This document shows positions 26,701 through 38,600 of a DNA stretch of 64,000 nt, piece after piece (position 1 is the first letter of the stretch; each line of letters begins with the position of its first letter). A program made the position numbers and the translations under genes. Source of the stretch: Pycnococcus provasolii (lineage: Eukaryota > Chlorophyta > Pseudoscourfieldiophyceae > Pseudoscourfieldiales); NCBI GenBank assembly GCA_049487715.1, contig CP150586.1:248001-312000 (forward strand), in the 5' to 3' direction. Under the pieces are notes generated by a model. That model did no database searches and was not told where the DNA came from. It worked only from the letters and a program-made list of their open reading frames with translations.

Positions 26701-29700
26701 TCAAGCAACGTCCGCCAACGTCAACTCGTTCTGATTCTTACCTATTGTAGAATCCCGATATGAATGAACATACGCGTGCGGAATCTCGGGGAAGGGCTCG
26801 GCATATTTCGAATAGTCAGCGGGCTCGGGATGCACGGCGGCTGTCGTTATCGCCCGAACACTTCCAGAAAGAACATTCACATTCGAAAAAGTCTCCTTGA
26901 GCAACTGCCTTGCATTCTTGCCGTGCCGAGGCTGATACATCGAATCCGACAACGTTCTCGACAATGGCCTGCCGTCCTCGTGCCTCACCTTCTCGTTGGC
27001 AAGTCTCGCACCCACAGCACCTACGTAAGTGTAGAGAGCGTGTCCAATACGAGAGCCCAGAAATTCGCCAAAAGTTCGAACGCACCAATCAGTGATCTCA
27101 TGCTCGTCGTCAACATGAATGTCCAAGTCCTTCAGCTTGCCGCATAACACCTCGAGGAACTCGAAGAACAGGACCCTGCAGACGTACGCAATAAAGCCAA
27201 TCTGCAGGCACAGCAAGGCGACGAGCGCTAGTAACTTCACCGGCCTGTTGATATAGTCCGAGATGAATAGGCTCAGGTAAACGGTGAAAAATGCGCACGT
27301 CAACATGGCGTTATTCACTTTGTCAACTAGCTCTACCCTGTACGGCTCGGCTGCCGAGTCAGCTTTGTAGATCAAAAATGTGACACCCAGAAGTATTAGC
27401 TGAGAGTAAATGGCGCCGAACGGCTTGATGACGGCGACGCACAAGGTCAGCATGAGCTTCTGCACTAAAATTACGGATTCCCAGTAGTAGAAGCGGGACT
27501 CGTAGCTAAGATTGAAAAGAAAAGAAAAAGTTCATTTTTGTGTTGTGTTGTGTTGTGTTGTGTGTGAGTGTTTGTAATGTCAGCGCTCTTCGTTCTTTTC
27601 GCCATTTGCATCATCCTCCCAAACCAAAACAAACATGAAAATCAAAATCAAACGTACTCCTGGAATAAAAATCCAAAGTTAAAGATCAGCAATGGATCAC
27701 TCATTTTGATGCGCATCTTGTTCCGCCGCAGATACACGAACAAGAAAGCGGGAACGCCAACCACAACGAATAGGACGGCGGGAATGCCAACCGACACGCC
27801 GTACTGAAGGTGGTTGCCACGCATGCACTGCTCATCCTGACTCGGGAACCAGAGCATGGTAAATTCCGACTTGGAGTCACACGTTGTCGCTTCCATACTC
27901 TCCGCGATTACCGAAGCGTCGTAAGGTTTGCACGAGAAAATTGACAATGTGGTGATGGTGAAGGCTGGCCACGACACGAAGGCTACGGCACTTATCACCT
28001 TTGGCAGCATGCGGGATACCCAAGCGTAGAGTCCGTACGTCGACAAGCCCACTGCTTGTCTTGGGAGGTTCCCGCTCGTGTGTACTTCAGAGAGATCAGA
28101 GAAGTTAAGCTCGTTCAGTTCCCGAGATCTCCTACTTCCTCCCATGAGAAGTGCTTGCGGCCACGTAACTTCCGTCATGACGACGTCACCGCGCCACACC
28201 TTGGAGCTGTACCACGCACATTCCAAAAACACAGCTATGAATGCGACACTAAACGCAATGCCAGGGCGAATCATGTCTGCGTACAGGCCGAAATATGGGC
28301 GAAGCTTTTCATTTTGTGATAGGAATGCAGTGCCGTGTCCTGTTTCGTGATTTGAATCCCACACTCGAGCATCGAAAAGGCACTCCGACGTGGCAATTGA
28401 AGCACCTCCATCACCCGAGGCGGTGCTGAGAGTGCCTTTCGCGCCCATCACGTCATCCGGCCATTCGACGCCAGCATCGATCAGAATGGTAACAATCTGT
28501 ATGTACGTGATCACAATCTTTATCAGCTGCGAATAGACCGGCTTATCCGACGTGTTGCCAACCATATCCGTGTGCACTATAAGCCAGGACAAGACTGCGC
28601 TCAGCATCGTTGAGGCGACGTACGCCACAATTTGCACCGAAAGCTTCGAGCACGTTCGGCATCTGCCAGCCTTCCCCGGCTGTCGTCCATAGCCCTCGAG
28701 GCACCGTTCGCACAAATTACCCGCATGGCCTACAGCACACCGGAATTCGCCATCTCCCACGCATGTTCCCGAGCCTCCCGGGCAGTCGGGGAAGTACACG
28801 GGGCAACGATAGTTTCCCCACCTGCCAGTTGTAGGCAGTGGTGTGACCACGCCCCCATTACAAATCGCACCCGATGGACAACCCTCGCACGTGAAATTCG
28901 ACGCGTCGAGCGAAGTATTTTTCAGATAGAATCCCCTTTCGCAAAGGCACTCACTTATTGACAAGCCAGGCGTCGTCTGATTCCTTCGTGAATTTTTTGG
29001 ACATTCTGTACATTCCGCCTGACCACTTGCATTCACGTAGCCGCCAAGCTTGTAGTCGACGCATTTCAGGCACGTCATTCGACCAGGTTGTGGAGAGTAC
29101 GATCCTGGATCGCATTCTTTGCATGTGTTGATTTCAGTGTCCTCTTTGTCTTCTCTTTGTCCGAATCGTGTGCCTGCTGGACATACACGATAGTCGAGAT
29201 TACTCGGATCGTAGATTTTTTCGACAGAATTTTCATCATCATCAGAATCTACAGCACTGCCATCTTTGGGAATCTTCTCTGGAATGAGGGTGTCGTTGTA
29301 CCACACAAGCTTTCGCACACCATTTTCGAGGGCACGTTTTGCACTTGCCACATCTTCTTTGATCACTTCCATATACCTCTTGATGCAGGTAGCCTCGAAG
29401 TCTTCGTAGAATTTGTCGCTCTCCTCTTCCGTCGCATCATAATCGAGTGGAGAGAAAGAATAAAGGTGGTTTTGTGACGGGTAGAGAGCATTCGAAGTAC
29501 TGTCTTCATCGAGGTTTGTATCGAAAGTTAGCGGTGTTTCCCACGACATTTCTGGGTCATTTAGAGAAAACAAATCGCATGGGGCTCCAAACTTGTCAAT
29601 CCGATCGTTAAATGCGGCGACTCGATCGGCTAATTTGAACGTTCCCACCACACCCGCGCTGCCCGGCGGACCACCGATGTGTGCCCCGCACTGCATAATA

Positions 29701-32700
29701 TCGATAATCTGACCCGAGTTGATGGCGCGAAGTTCTTTAGCGTCAAATGTGATGTTTCGCATGTAGCCCTCGTACCCCTCTTTTGCAAGAGTCTCCCCGA
29801 GTTCCTTAAAGCGTTCGATCGTGCTTTCTTCCTGCCCATAGGTATTAAATTGGTTGAAGCGCCCGGGAGTCCGTGACTTGGTCACCATCGTCCACACAGC
29901 CTCTCCGAGGTCGTACAGGTCCTCAATGCGTTCCATGTTTTCAAGTTCGGCACGAACTAGCTGCAGCAAGCCCTCCTTCTCCTCAACCGAGCTAAACCTT
30001 TGTTCAAAAATGTCAACCTTGTACGCCCTAGTAATCATTGCCCGGCTTCTATGCGAGAAAAAGTCGAAATTGTCATTGTCAAGCAAGGAGTGCCGTGCAA
30101 AGTCCACTGCTTTCTCGATGAGCGCACGCCGCTTCTGTTCTACACGATCATCTTTATGCACTTGTAGGAACAGCGTGCCACGAGCTAGAGGTGAGTCCAC
30201 GCATGGAGTATTACCTCCGAAAGTGTCCGCGTCAAACCAGACAGTGTGACGCTTCAGGATGCCCGTTTTATTTGCAGCTTCGTATGCGAGTTTTCGTGCA
30301 TCAATGTTATGCCGCATCTTGTCTCTTCCTCCAGCGGCAACGTACAACACATAGCAATTATGTTCCATGAGTATTGCAAAGCCAGTTTCCCATTCATCGG
30401 AATCTTCAATGTCATTGATTTTGATCTGCGCGACTTTCAATTCAACATCCTTATTTCCTGCTATGGACACAAATTGAAGGGAACGTTTTGCTAAGCCATC
30501 ATTATCGTCGTGCCCAATTCGGCAAATTTGTCCCCAGCCAAAGGTGTGCTTAATCACTTGCAGCTGCAGAGCCTGCATGTCCGACGTTCCTAGGCTTGTC
30601 ATTATGGTGGATGTATACAGTTTGTGTTGATAGAGCTGAGCAGGAATGCGTGACGACACGAGCTGTGGCATTTTGAACATACTGCTCATGTATTGTGCTA
30701 TACTGTGGCTGTGATACATAGGTCCAAGGATCATGGCGCAATCGGGAATGCTCCCACGTCGTCCGCAGGCTGTCCTAACGTGTTGATACATTTCAAACGC
30801 GTCTTTCTGATCCATCACAAACGTTGTTGCCACTGTGTCGGAATCGTACAATTTTTCAAAGTCGTCCTGATTCATCACCATCTGATTTCTGTCGTTGAGG
30901 CGTGAGCCAACAAGGGCAACCGTGGCGATCAATGCCGGGTCTAGAATATGTGACGTGGTGACATCCTTCGTCTCTTTGGCTGAACCGAAAGGCACCACCA
31001 ACACTACATGGTGCTGGCAAGCGAGCCTATTGACGTCGTACATCATTTGCATTCGACAGTGCCCATCAGATGGCACGCGTGGTAAGCCACCTGTGAAGAG
31101 CGGGAAGTTTGACGAATTGCATGCAGCAGCCCCAGCTTCTTTAGCACCCTCAGAAATGGTCACTGTTCTCACGGCGCCACGGCTTGTAATCGCCGCCGCA
31201 CACTGGAATCCAAACTTCACCTCTGGCTGAAAGGACGAAATGATGTAATACGTTTTTGGATCGCATCCCACACTTCGCGTGCCCTCACGATTTAGAAACA
31301 TTTCACCTGTAGCACCCAGCATATGCGTTTGATATCCGTTATCCGTTCGACAGGACTCATGACCGTAGTACGCACACAGCGTGCTTGTCAAGATGACTCG
31401 CTTCCTCTCGTCTTTCGGTTGGCATGGATTCGTCGGATCTAAATAGCCAACGCACCTCGCCTGGTTGTTCTCCGTGTCTGCCATGAAGTCGTAAGCCGTA
31501 GAGCACCAGTAGTAACCCTTCCCGCCGGTGTACTTGTTCGTGCAGTTGTCGAACACCTCCTCGCCCACCTTGAACGGGAAGTGGCACGCCTTGCCCGTGT
31601 CCGTTAGCGGCACCTGCCCGCTCGCATCCTTCGACGTGTCCTTCGTTTCCGTCGGCGTCGGCGTCGTGGTCGTCGAGGGTGCCGCCGTCGTCGTGCCGAT
31701 GCACCTCGCCTGGTTGTTCTCCGTGTCTGCCATGAAGTCGTAAGCCGTAGAGCACCAGTAGTAACCCTTCCCGCCGGTGTACTTGTTCGTGCAGTTGTCG
31801 AACACCTCCTCGCCCACCTTGAACGGGAAGTGGCACGCCTTGCCCGTGTCCGTCAGCGGCACCTGCCCGCTCGCATCCTTCGACGTGTCCTTCTCTTCCG
31901 TCGGCGTCGGCGTCGTGGTCGTCGAGGGTGCCGCCGTCGTCGTGCCGATGCACCTCGCCTGGTTGTTCTCCGTGTCTGCCATGAAGTCGTAAGCCGTAGA
32001 GCACCAGTAGTAACCCTTCCCGCCGGTGTACTTGTTCGTGCAGTTGTCGAACACCTCCTCGCCCACCTTGAACGGGAAGTGGCACGCCTTGCCCGTGTCT
32101 GTCAGCGGCACCTGCCCGCTCGCATCCTTCGACGTGTCCTTCTCTTCCGTCGGCGTCGGCGTCGTGGTCGTCGAGGGTGCCGCCGTCGTCGTGCCGATGC
32201 ACCTCGCCTGGTTGTTCTCCGTGTCTGCCATGAAGTCGTAAGCCGTAGAGCACCAGTAGTAACCCTTCCCGCCGGTGTACTTGTTCGTGCAGTTGTCGAA
32301 CACCTCCTCGCCCACCTTGAACGGGAAGTGGCACGCCTTGCCCGTGTCCGTCAGCGGCACCTGCCCGCTCGCATCCTTCGACGTGTCCTTCTCTTCCGTC
32401 GGCGTCGGCGTCGTGGTCGTCGAGGGTGCCGCCGTCGTCGTGCCGATGCACCTCGCCTGGTTGTTCTCCGTGTCTGCCATGAAGTCGTAAGCCGTAGAGC
32501 ACCAGTAGTAACCCTTCCCGCCGGTGTACTTGTTCGTGCAGTTGTCGAACACCTCCTCGCCCACCTTGAACGGGAAGTGGCACGCCTTGCCCGTGTCCGT
32601 TAGCGGCACCTGCCCGCTCGCATCCTTCGACGTGTCCTTCTCTTCCGTCGTCGTCGGCGTCGTCGTCGTCGAGGGTGCCGCCGTCGTCGGCGTCGTGGTC

Positions 32701-34610
32701 GGGGATGCCGTCGTCGTCGTCGGTGTCGCAACCGGTGTCGTCGGGGCTGCCTCATCCTCGTCATCGTCATATGCATCTTCTTCTTCGTCGTCATAGGCAT
32801 CGTCGTCGTCATCAGTGTCATCTGTAGCGTTTCGGCGATAGGCTAAGGAAAACCCGTCTTCACGAAAACTTGTGTCTGAAGCTCCGTCATAAGATCGTCT
32901 TCGGACATACGGACATTTGAAGCCAGGATCCAGGCAGTCTTGCGTAAAAGGATGAAGATGAAGACTGAAATCGAGGGTGAGCTCTGATTGCAAGAGTGGT
33001 GCAATCCATGGCGACGTATGGCGTTCTGGGAGATGGTGAGCAAGCATCTTGGTGTCAATCACTCGTTGCCGAATTCTGGTCTCGTCGATAATGCCATATA
33101 AAGACAGTGCCGCGATTGCTCCTGCGTCATACGCGAGCCGAAAATTGTAGGTTTCTCGTTGAACAGCAATGGCGAACTCTTCATTGACGTTTTGGACGAG
33201 GATTGTTGCACCCATCACATCCCGCAGCGCACTTCGAGTCATATGGAAGCCGGCATGCTCTGGCATCTTATCGAAGTTGGATACTTCGTCCTGCACGCGA
33301 AACTGCCACCTTTTCAGAGCCGGCACATATTTGCCGTCAGTATTATGATCCTGGTATGCCGACAGTCCATCCTGCGGGCTGATCGCGATCGTGTTGCGCA
33401 TTCTCTCAGCCGTCTCTTTCAACACGTGCTCGCCGATTCGAACCACCGGTCCGGATACATCGGAGAAGACGGCGACGAAGGCGTATCCCTTGCGCAAAAT
33501 GCCAAGGTTGTGCGCCGCGGTGTAGAAGGCGTCGTAGTGCTCCATCGGTATTGCAATCACGAAGACGAAGTTCGGCGCGTAGCCAGGTTGCGTAACCTCC
33601 GTCGCGTCGTTGCGCACCTGCGGAAGCACCTTCAACATCTCCGCCTTGTACACGTTCATGCAGTCCCACCTGTCTATGCCTTGTACACGGCCTGGGCTGC
33701 CCTTGCACGACTCGGACTTGTCCACCTTCACGTCGATGTGCGACACTTCATACTTCACGTGGTTTCGCTCATCACCCACCTTCGTGTCACCGTCGTGGGT
33801 CACGTTCATGGCCAGGTTCCTTTCCTGCACCAAATCATTCAGTGAATTGTAGAACGGGTGGCCATCCCTGTATCTATCATTCTCGGAGGTGACGACCGTG
33901 AAGCGCCTCCACGGCGGCGCGCCCTTTAGTCCGCGTATGAATCCGTCACTGCTTTCCGACACGTCCTTAAAGTCTGCGAAGTTGAGCATTTGCTTCGCAA
34001 GCGTGTCGGATTTGTATGCGACAGACACGAGGTTGCTCGCCACAGCTTTCTTCACAGAATTCATCGTCACGTACGTCGAGTTGACGTCCAGCACGGCTGC
34101 GGATTCGGCGAATGCGGCGTTCGTGACAACAAAAACCTTCACGTTCTGCTGCTGGCACTCCATCAGTGCTATTACGCCGTCGCTCGAGGCTTGGTGTGTT
34201 AGTACGGAGATGGGTTTTGGAATCACCTCGAACCCGAACTGCCGTCCGTCGTCGAGCGTCTTGCCCATGGTTCCCAGTGCTCGCACGAGTCCGTCCCATC
34301 GAAACGTCGCGTCTGTGATGGCTAGTGAGGCTGACAGGCCAAGTTTCCGTCCGTAGTCGTCGTCGTCAAACAGCACGCATACGGCCGTCTTTACAGGGAC
34401 CGTTAAGGTTCCCCCTGAGCCTGAGGAGGTAAGCACGTCAAAGTCAAAGACGGGGGGACGTAACCCAGAAAGGCGGGAGACTTGCGGCGTCGCTTCGGCT
34501 ACGAAAGTGAGCAAAGACAGGAGCAAGGCCAAAGAACACCACTGGAGAAGTGAGTCCAAGATGCCATTTTGGCGGAAGGAAAGAAGGCCGCCACTTACAA
34601 AAGGGCGCAT
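26701..34610 (-). CDS. Giant multi-domain receptor-like membrane protein, copy 1 (five FN2 modules)
   Basis: Two exons: 34610-27658 and 27505-26701, with a 152-base GT-AG intron (27506-27657, phase 2). The join reads FLFQDYESRFYYWESV. It encodes about 2585 residues from the Met shared with copy 2; the frame stays open to an ATG at 34826. Order: signal peptide (WCSLALLLSLLTFVAEA); a type-1 periplasmic-binding-protein-like (ANF receptor-like) region; an Asp/Glu and Thr-rich linker; five fibronectin type II modules (ACHFPFKVGEEVFDNC ... YYWCSTAYDF); a second PBP1-like region (CAMILGPMYHSHSIAQYMSS); a Cys-rich ephrin-receptor/GCC2-GCC3-like region (CPAGTRFG ... CKECDPGSYSPQPG); about nine membrane helices with the YYWE motif; and a cytosolic tail. 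It is probably a surface receptor or channel. Ligand unknown. Confidence 0.82.
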
Positions 34611-34826
34611 GGCACGGCAACGGCGCACCACACCACGGCGCACCGGCATCGCCACCATTGGGCATGCACGGCAAAGTGCTGCACAGGTTGACTGACCCGA
34701 AGGAACAGGAACGCGAACACGGAGAAGGAACTCCCCGGGGGCGACTTTCCATCCAAGGGGGGATCCCGAACATATCACCGTTTGGCTACGATAGTGTACG
34801 TAGTAGCGGCAAGGGAGGGATCCCAT
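26784..34826. repeat. Segmental tandem duplication, unit 1
   Basis: This is nearly identical (a few substitutions per hundred bases or fewer) to 35674-43221. Differences are four extra 249-bp units here (31452-32590), a 10-bp difference in the intron and an insertion of roughly 570 bp in unit 2 upstream of the gene. The left boundary is near CTCGGGGAAGGG (26784); the right boundary follows GGGAGGGATCCCATGT. Confidence 0.85.
31452..32660 (-). repeat. 249-bp tandem array encoding five fibronectin type II modules
   Basis: Five almost identical direct repeats, period 249 bases, each encode a 43-residue FN2 module with four Cys plus a Thr/Pro/Ala linker (TTTAAPSTTTTPTPTEEKD). Most differences between units are single silent or conservative changes, so the array expanded very recently. 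FN2 modules bind collagen-like or glycan ligands in animals; the ligand here is unknown. Confidence 0.92.
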
Positions 34827-35673
34827 GTGTCCCGCAGGGGGATGGATTCCCCCTATCCCCTCCCTGCGCGAAGCAGGCGGGTCAAGAGGTCACTCTTGAA
34901 TCTCCGGAGCTCCCCCGCGTGGCGCCGCCGCGGAGCAGCACGCATCGACGCGACGCGTTTACGCGTCGATCACGCAGGCGGAGGTCGAATTTTCTCGAGT
35001 GATGGCGGCATTTCATGCTACGCTTCTGCATGAGAGCCGCCCGTGCATCCCGCCGGCCGCCGAGCAGCATGGTGGCCTCTTCGTCGATCCAGGCTCGACC
35101 TGTGACGACATGGCGTGGGCGCTGCGCATCGGGGCGAGGTTCTCCAGCGCGCCGACTCTTCCAGCCGACACATCAACACGAAAGAACTGGAGGCCACGGC
35201 CACGACCGCAGCGCATGTCGCCAGCCAGCAGCGCACACCCACGCGCTTCGTACTTCCCACTGATAATATGACGAACGCGGTGCGCTGGCGTAAGGGTACT
35301 GCGCGCGATCCGTACGAGGCAGATCTCCTTCTCTCCACAGCCACTATCATGATCGCGGGAGGCCACAGTCTGCGCGCCCCGTGGGTGCCGGGTTCCCACA
35401 TTATCGATCTGGGGGCAGACGCCGCGTCCCGCGAGCCGGTGACCGGCGCCCTGCCCCTGGCCGACGGTGCGGAACTGCGCGCGCTCGTCCAACGGGAGTT
35501 CGCGGCGCAGCTGCCCGGTGCCCCCGGCGAAGACTCGTGGATCCCGGCCTCAGACGTCGTCGCATCCGATCTGCAGGACGTCCCCGAGCTCGCCGACGAC
35601 GACATCTGCTGCACGCTCTGCGACCTGCCCGACGCGGTGCATGGCTAGGGCCCGCGCAGCACTGGGAGGGGAA
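34827..35673. other. Spacer between the two receptor copies
   Basis: Unlike the flanking duplicated units. It holds a 9-base-arm palindrome built on ATCGACGCG (34944-34970) and the RNase H-like fragment listed separately, which ends where unit 2 begins. GC content is higher than in the neighbouring receptor genes. Confidence 0.6.
34999..35648 (+). mobile_element. Degenerate retroelement fragment, RNase H-like
   Basis: In one frame (35115-35648), SSRHINTKELEA, VLPTDNMTNAVRWRKG and APWVPGSHIIDLGADAASRE follow the RNase H pattern of DIRS/gypsy-type retrotransposons: the SSxHINxxELxA strand, the conserved DN, and the PGxxNxxADxxSR end. Upstream residues (GGLFVDPGSTCDDMAWALR, frame of 34999) look like the expected first RNase H strand but are in another frame, so the piece is frameshifted. 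No reverse transcriptase, integrase/recombinase or terminal repeats are seen. It sits exactly between the tandem receptor copies, and its stop overlaps the new stop of copy 2 on the other strand. Confidence 0.55.
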
Positions 35674-38600
35674 GCTCGGGGAAGGGCTCGGCATATTTCG
35701 AATAGTCAGCGGGCTCGGGATGCACGGCGGCTGTCGTTATCGCCCGAACACTTCCAGAAAGAACATTCACATTCGAAAAAGTCTCCTTGATCAACTGCCT
35801 TGCATTCTTGCCGTGCCGAGGCTGATACATCGAATCCGACAACGTTCTCGACAATGGCCTGCCGTCCTCGTGCGTCACCTTCTCGTTGGCAAGTCTCGCA
35901 CCCACAGCACCTACGTAAGTGTAGAGAGCGTGTCCAATACGAGAGCCCAGAAATTCGCCAAAAGTTCGAACGCACCAATCAGTGATCTCATGCTCGTCGT
36001 CAACTGGAATGTTCAAGTCCTTCAGCTTGCCGCATAACACCTCGAGGAACTCGAAGAACAGGACCCTGCAGACGTACGCAATAAAGCCAATCTGCAGGCA
36101 CAGCAAGGCGACGAGCGCTAGTAACTTCACCGGCCTGTTGATATAGTCCGAGATGAATAGGCTCAGGTAAACGGTGAAAAATGCGCACGTCAACATGGCG
36201 TTATTCACTTTGTCAACTAGCTCTACCCTGTACGGCTCAGCTGCCGAGTCAGCTTTGTAGATCAAAAATGTGACACCCAGAAGTATTAGCTGAGAGTAAA
36301 TGGCGCCGAACGGCTTGATGACGGCGACGCACAAGGTCAGCATGAGCTTCTGCACTAAAATTACGGATTCCCAGTAGTAGAAGCGGGACTCGTAGCTAAG
36401 ATTGAAAAGAAAAGAAAAAGTTCATTTTTGTGTTGTGTAGTGTGTGAGTGTTTGTAATGTCAGCGCTCTTCGTTCTTTTCGCCATTTGCATCATCCTCCC
36501 AAACCAAAACAAACATGAAAATCAAAATCAAACGTACTCCTGGAATAAAAATCCAAAGTTAAAGATCAGCAATGGATCACTCATTTTGATGCGCATCTTG
36601 TTCCGCCACAGATACACGAACAAGAAAGCGGGAACGCCAACCACAACGAATAGGACGGCGGGAATGCCAACCGACACGCCGTACTGAAGGTGGTTGCCAC
36701 GCATGCACTGCTCATCCTGACTCGGGAACCAGAGCATGGTAAATTCCGACTTGGAGTCACACGTTGTCGCTTCCATACTCTCCGCGATTACCGAAGCGTC
36801 GTAAGGTTTGCACGAGAAAATTGACAAAGTGGTGATGGTGAAGGCTGGCCACGACACGAAGGCTGCGGCACTTATCACCTTTGGCAGCATGCGGGATACC
36901 CAAGCGTAGAGTCCGTACGTCGACAAACCCACTGCTTGTCTTGGGAGGTTCCCGCTCGTGTGTACTTCAGAGAGGTCAGAGAAGTTAAGCTCGTTCAGTT
37001 CCCGAGATCTCCTACTTCCTCCCATGAGAAGTGCTTGCGGCCACGTAACTTCCGTCATGACGACGTCACCGCGCCACACCTTGAAGCTGTACCACGCACA
37101 TTCCAAAAACACGGCTATGAATGCGACACTAAATGCAATGCCATGGCGAATCATGTCTGCGTACAGGCCGAAATATGGGCGAAGCTTTTCATTTTGTGAT
37201 AGGAATGCAGTGCCGTGTCCTGTTTCGTGATTTGAATCCCACACTTGAGCATCGAAAAGGCACTCCGCCGTGGCAATTGAAGCACCTCCATCACCCGAGG
37301 CGGTGCTGAGAGTGCCTTTCGCGCCCATCACGTCATCCGGCCATTCGACACCAGCATCGATCAGAATGGTAACAATCTGTATGTACGTGATCACAATCTT
37401 TATCAGCTGCGCATAGACCGGCTTATCCGACGTGTTGCCAACCATATCCGTGTGCACTATAAGCCAGGACAAGACTGCGCTCAGCATCGTTGAGGCGACG
37501 TACGCCACAATTTGCACCGAAAGCTTCGAGCACGTTCGGCATCTGCCAGCCTTCCCCGGCTGTCGTCCATAGCCCTCGAGGCACCGTTCGCACAAATTAC
37601 CCGCATGGCCTACAGCACACCGGAATTCGCCATCTCCCACGCATGTTCCCGAGCCTCCCGGGCAGTCGGGGAAGTACACGGGGCAACGATAGTTTCCCCA
37701 CCTGCCAGTTGTAGGCAGTGGTGTGACCACGCCCCCATTACAAATCGCACCCGATGGACAACCCTTGCACGTGAAATTCGACGCGTCGAGCGAAGTATTT
37801 TTCAGATAGAATCCCCTTTCGCAAAGGCACTCACTTATTGACAAGCCAGGCGTCGTCTGATTCCTTTGTGAATTTTTTGGACATTCTGTACATTCCGCCT
37901 GACCACTTGCATTCACGTAGCCGCCAAGCTTGTAGTCGACGCAATTCAGGCACGTCATTCGACCAGGTTGTGGAGAGTACGATCCTGGATCGCATTCTTT
38001 GCATGTGTTGATTTCAGTGTCCTCTTTGTCGTCATCTTTGCCGAATCGTGTGCCTGCTGGACATACACGATAGTCGAGATTACTCGGATCGTAGATTTTT
38101 TCGACAGAATTTTCATCATCATCAGAATCTACAGCACTGCCATCTTTGGGAATCTTCTCTGGAATGAGGGTGTCGTTGTACCACACAAGCTTTCGCACAC
38201 CATTTTCGAGGGCACGTTTTGCACTCGCCACATCTTCCTTGACCACTTCCATGTACCTCTTGATGCAGGTATCCTTGAAGTCTTCGTAGAATTTGTCGCT
38301 CTCCTCTTCCGTCGCATCATAATCGAGTGGAGAGAAAGAATAAAGGTGGTTTTGTGACGGGTAGAGAGCATTCGAAGTACTGTCTTCATCGAGGTTTGTA
38401 TCGAAAGTTAGCGGTGTTTCCCACGACATTTCTGGGTCATTTAGAGAAAACAAATCGCATGGGGCTCCAAACTTGTCAATCCAATCGTTAAATGTGGCGA
38501 CTCGATCGGCTAATTTGAACGTTCCCACCACACCCGCGCTGCCCGGCGGACCACCGATGTGTGCCCCGCACTGCATAATATCGATAATCTGACCCGAGTT

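Noticed and set aside
31357-32583. 408-codon frame antisense-shifted to the FN2 array with Arg/His/Gly-rich repeats
   Set aside because: It is a shadow of the repeated FN2 coding sequence in another frame of the same strand; the FN2 frame has conserved Cys spacing and spans the whole gene.
31830-32603. Plus-strand 257-codon repetitive frame over the FN2 array
   Set aside because: Opposite-strand shadow of the 249-bp repeats with Arg-rich composition and no domain.
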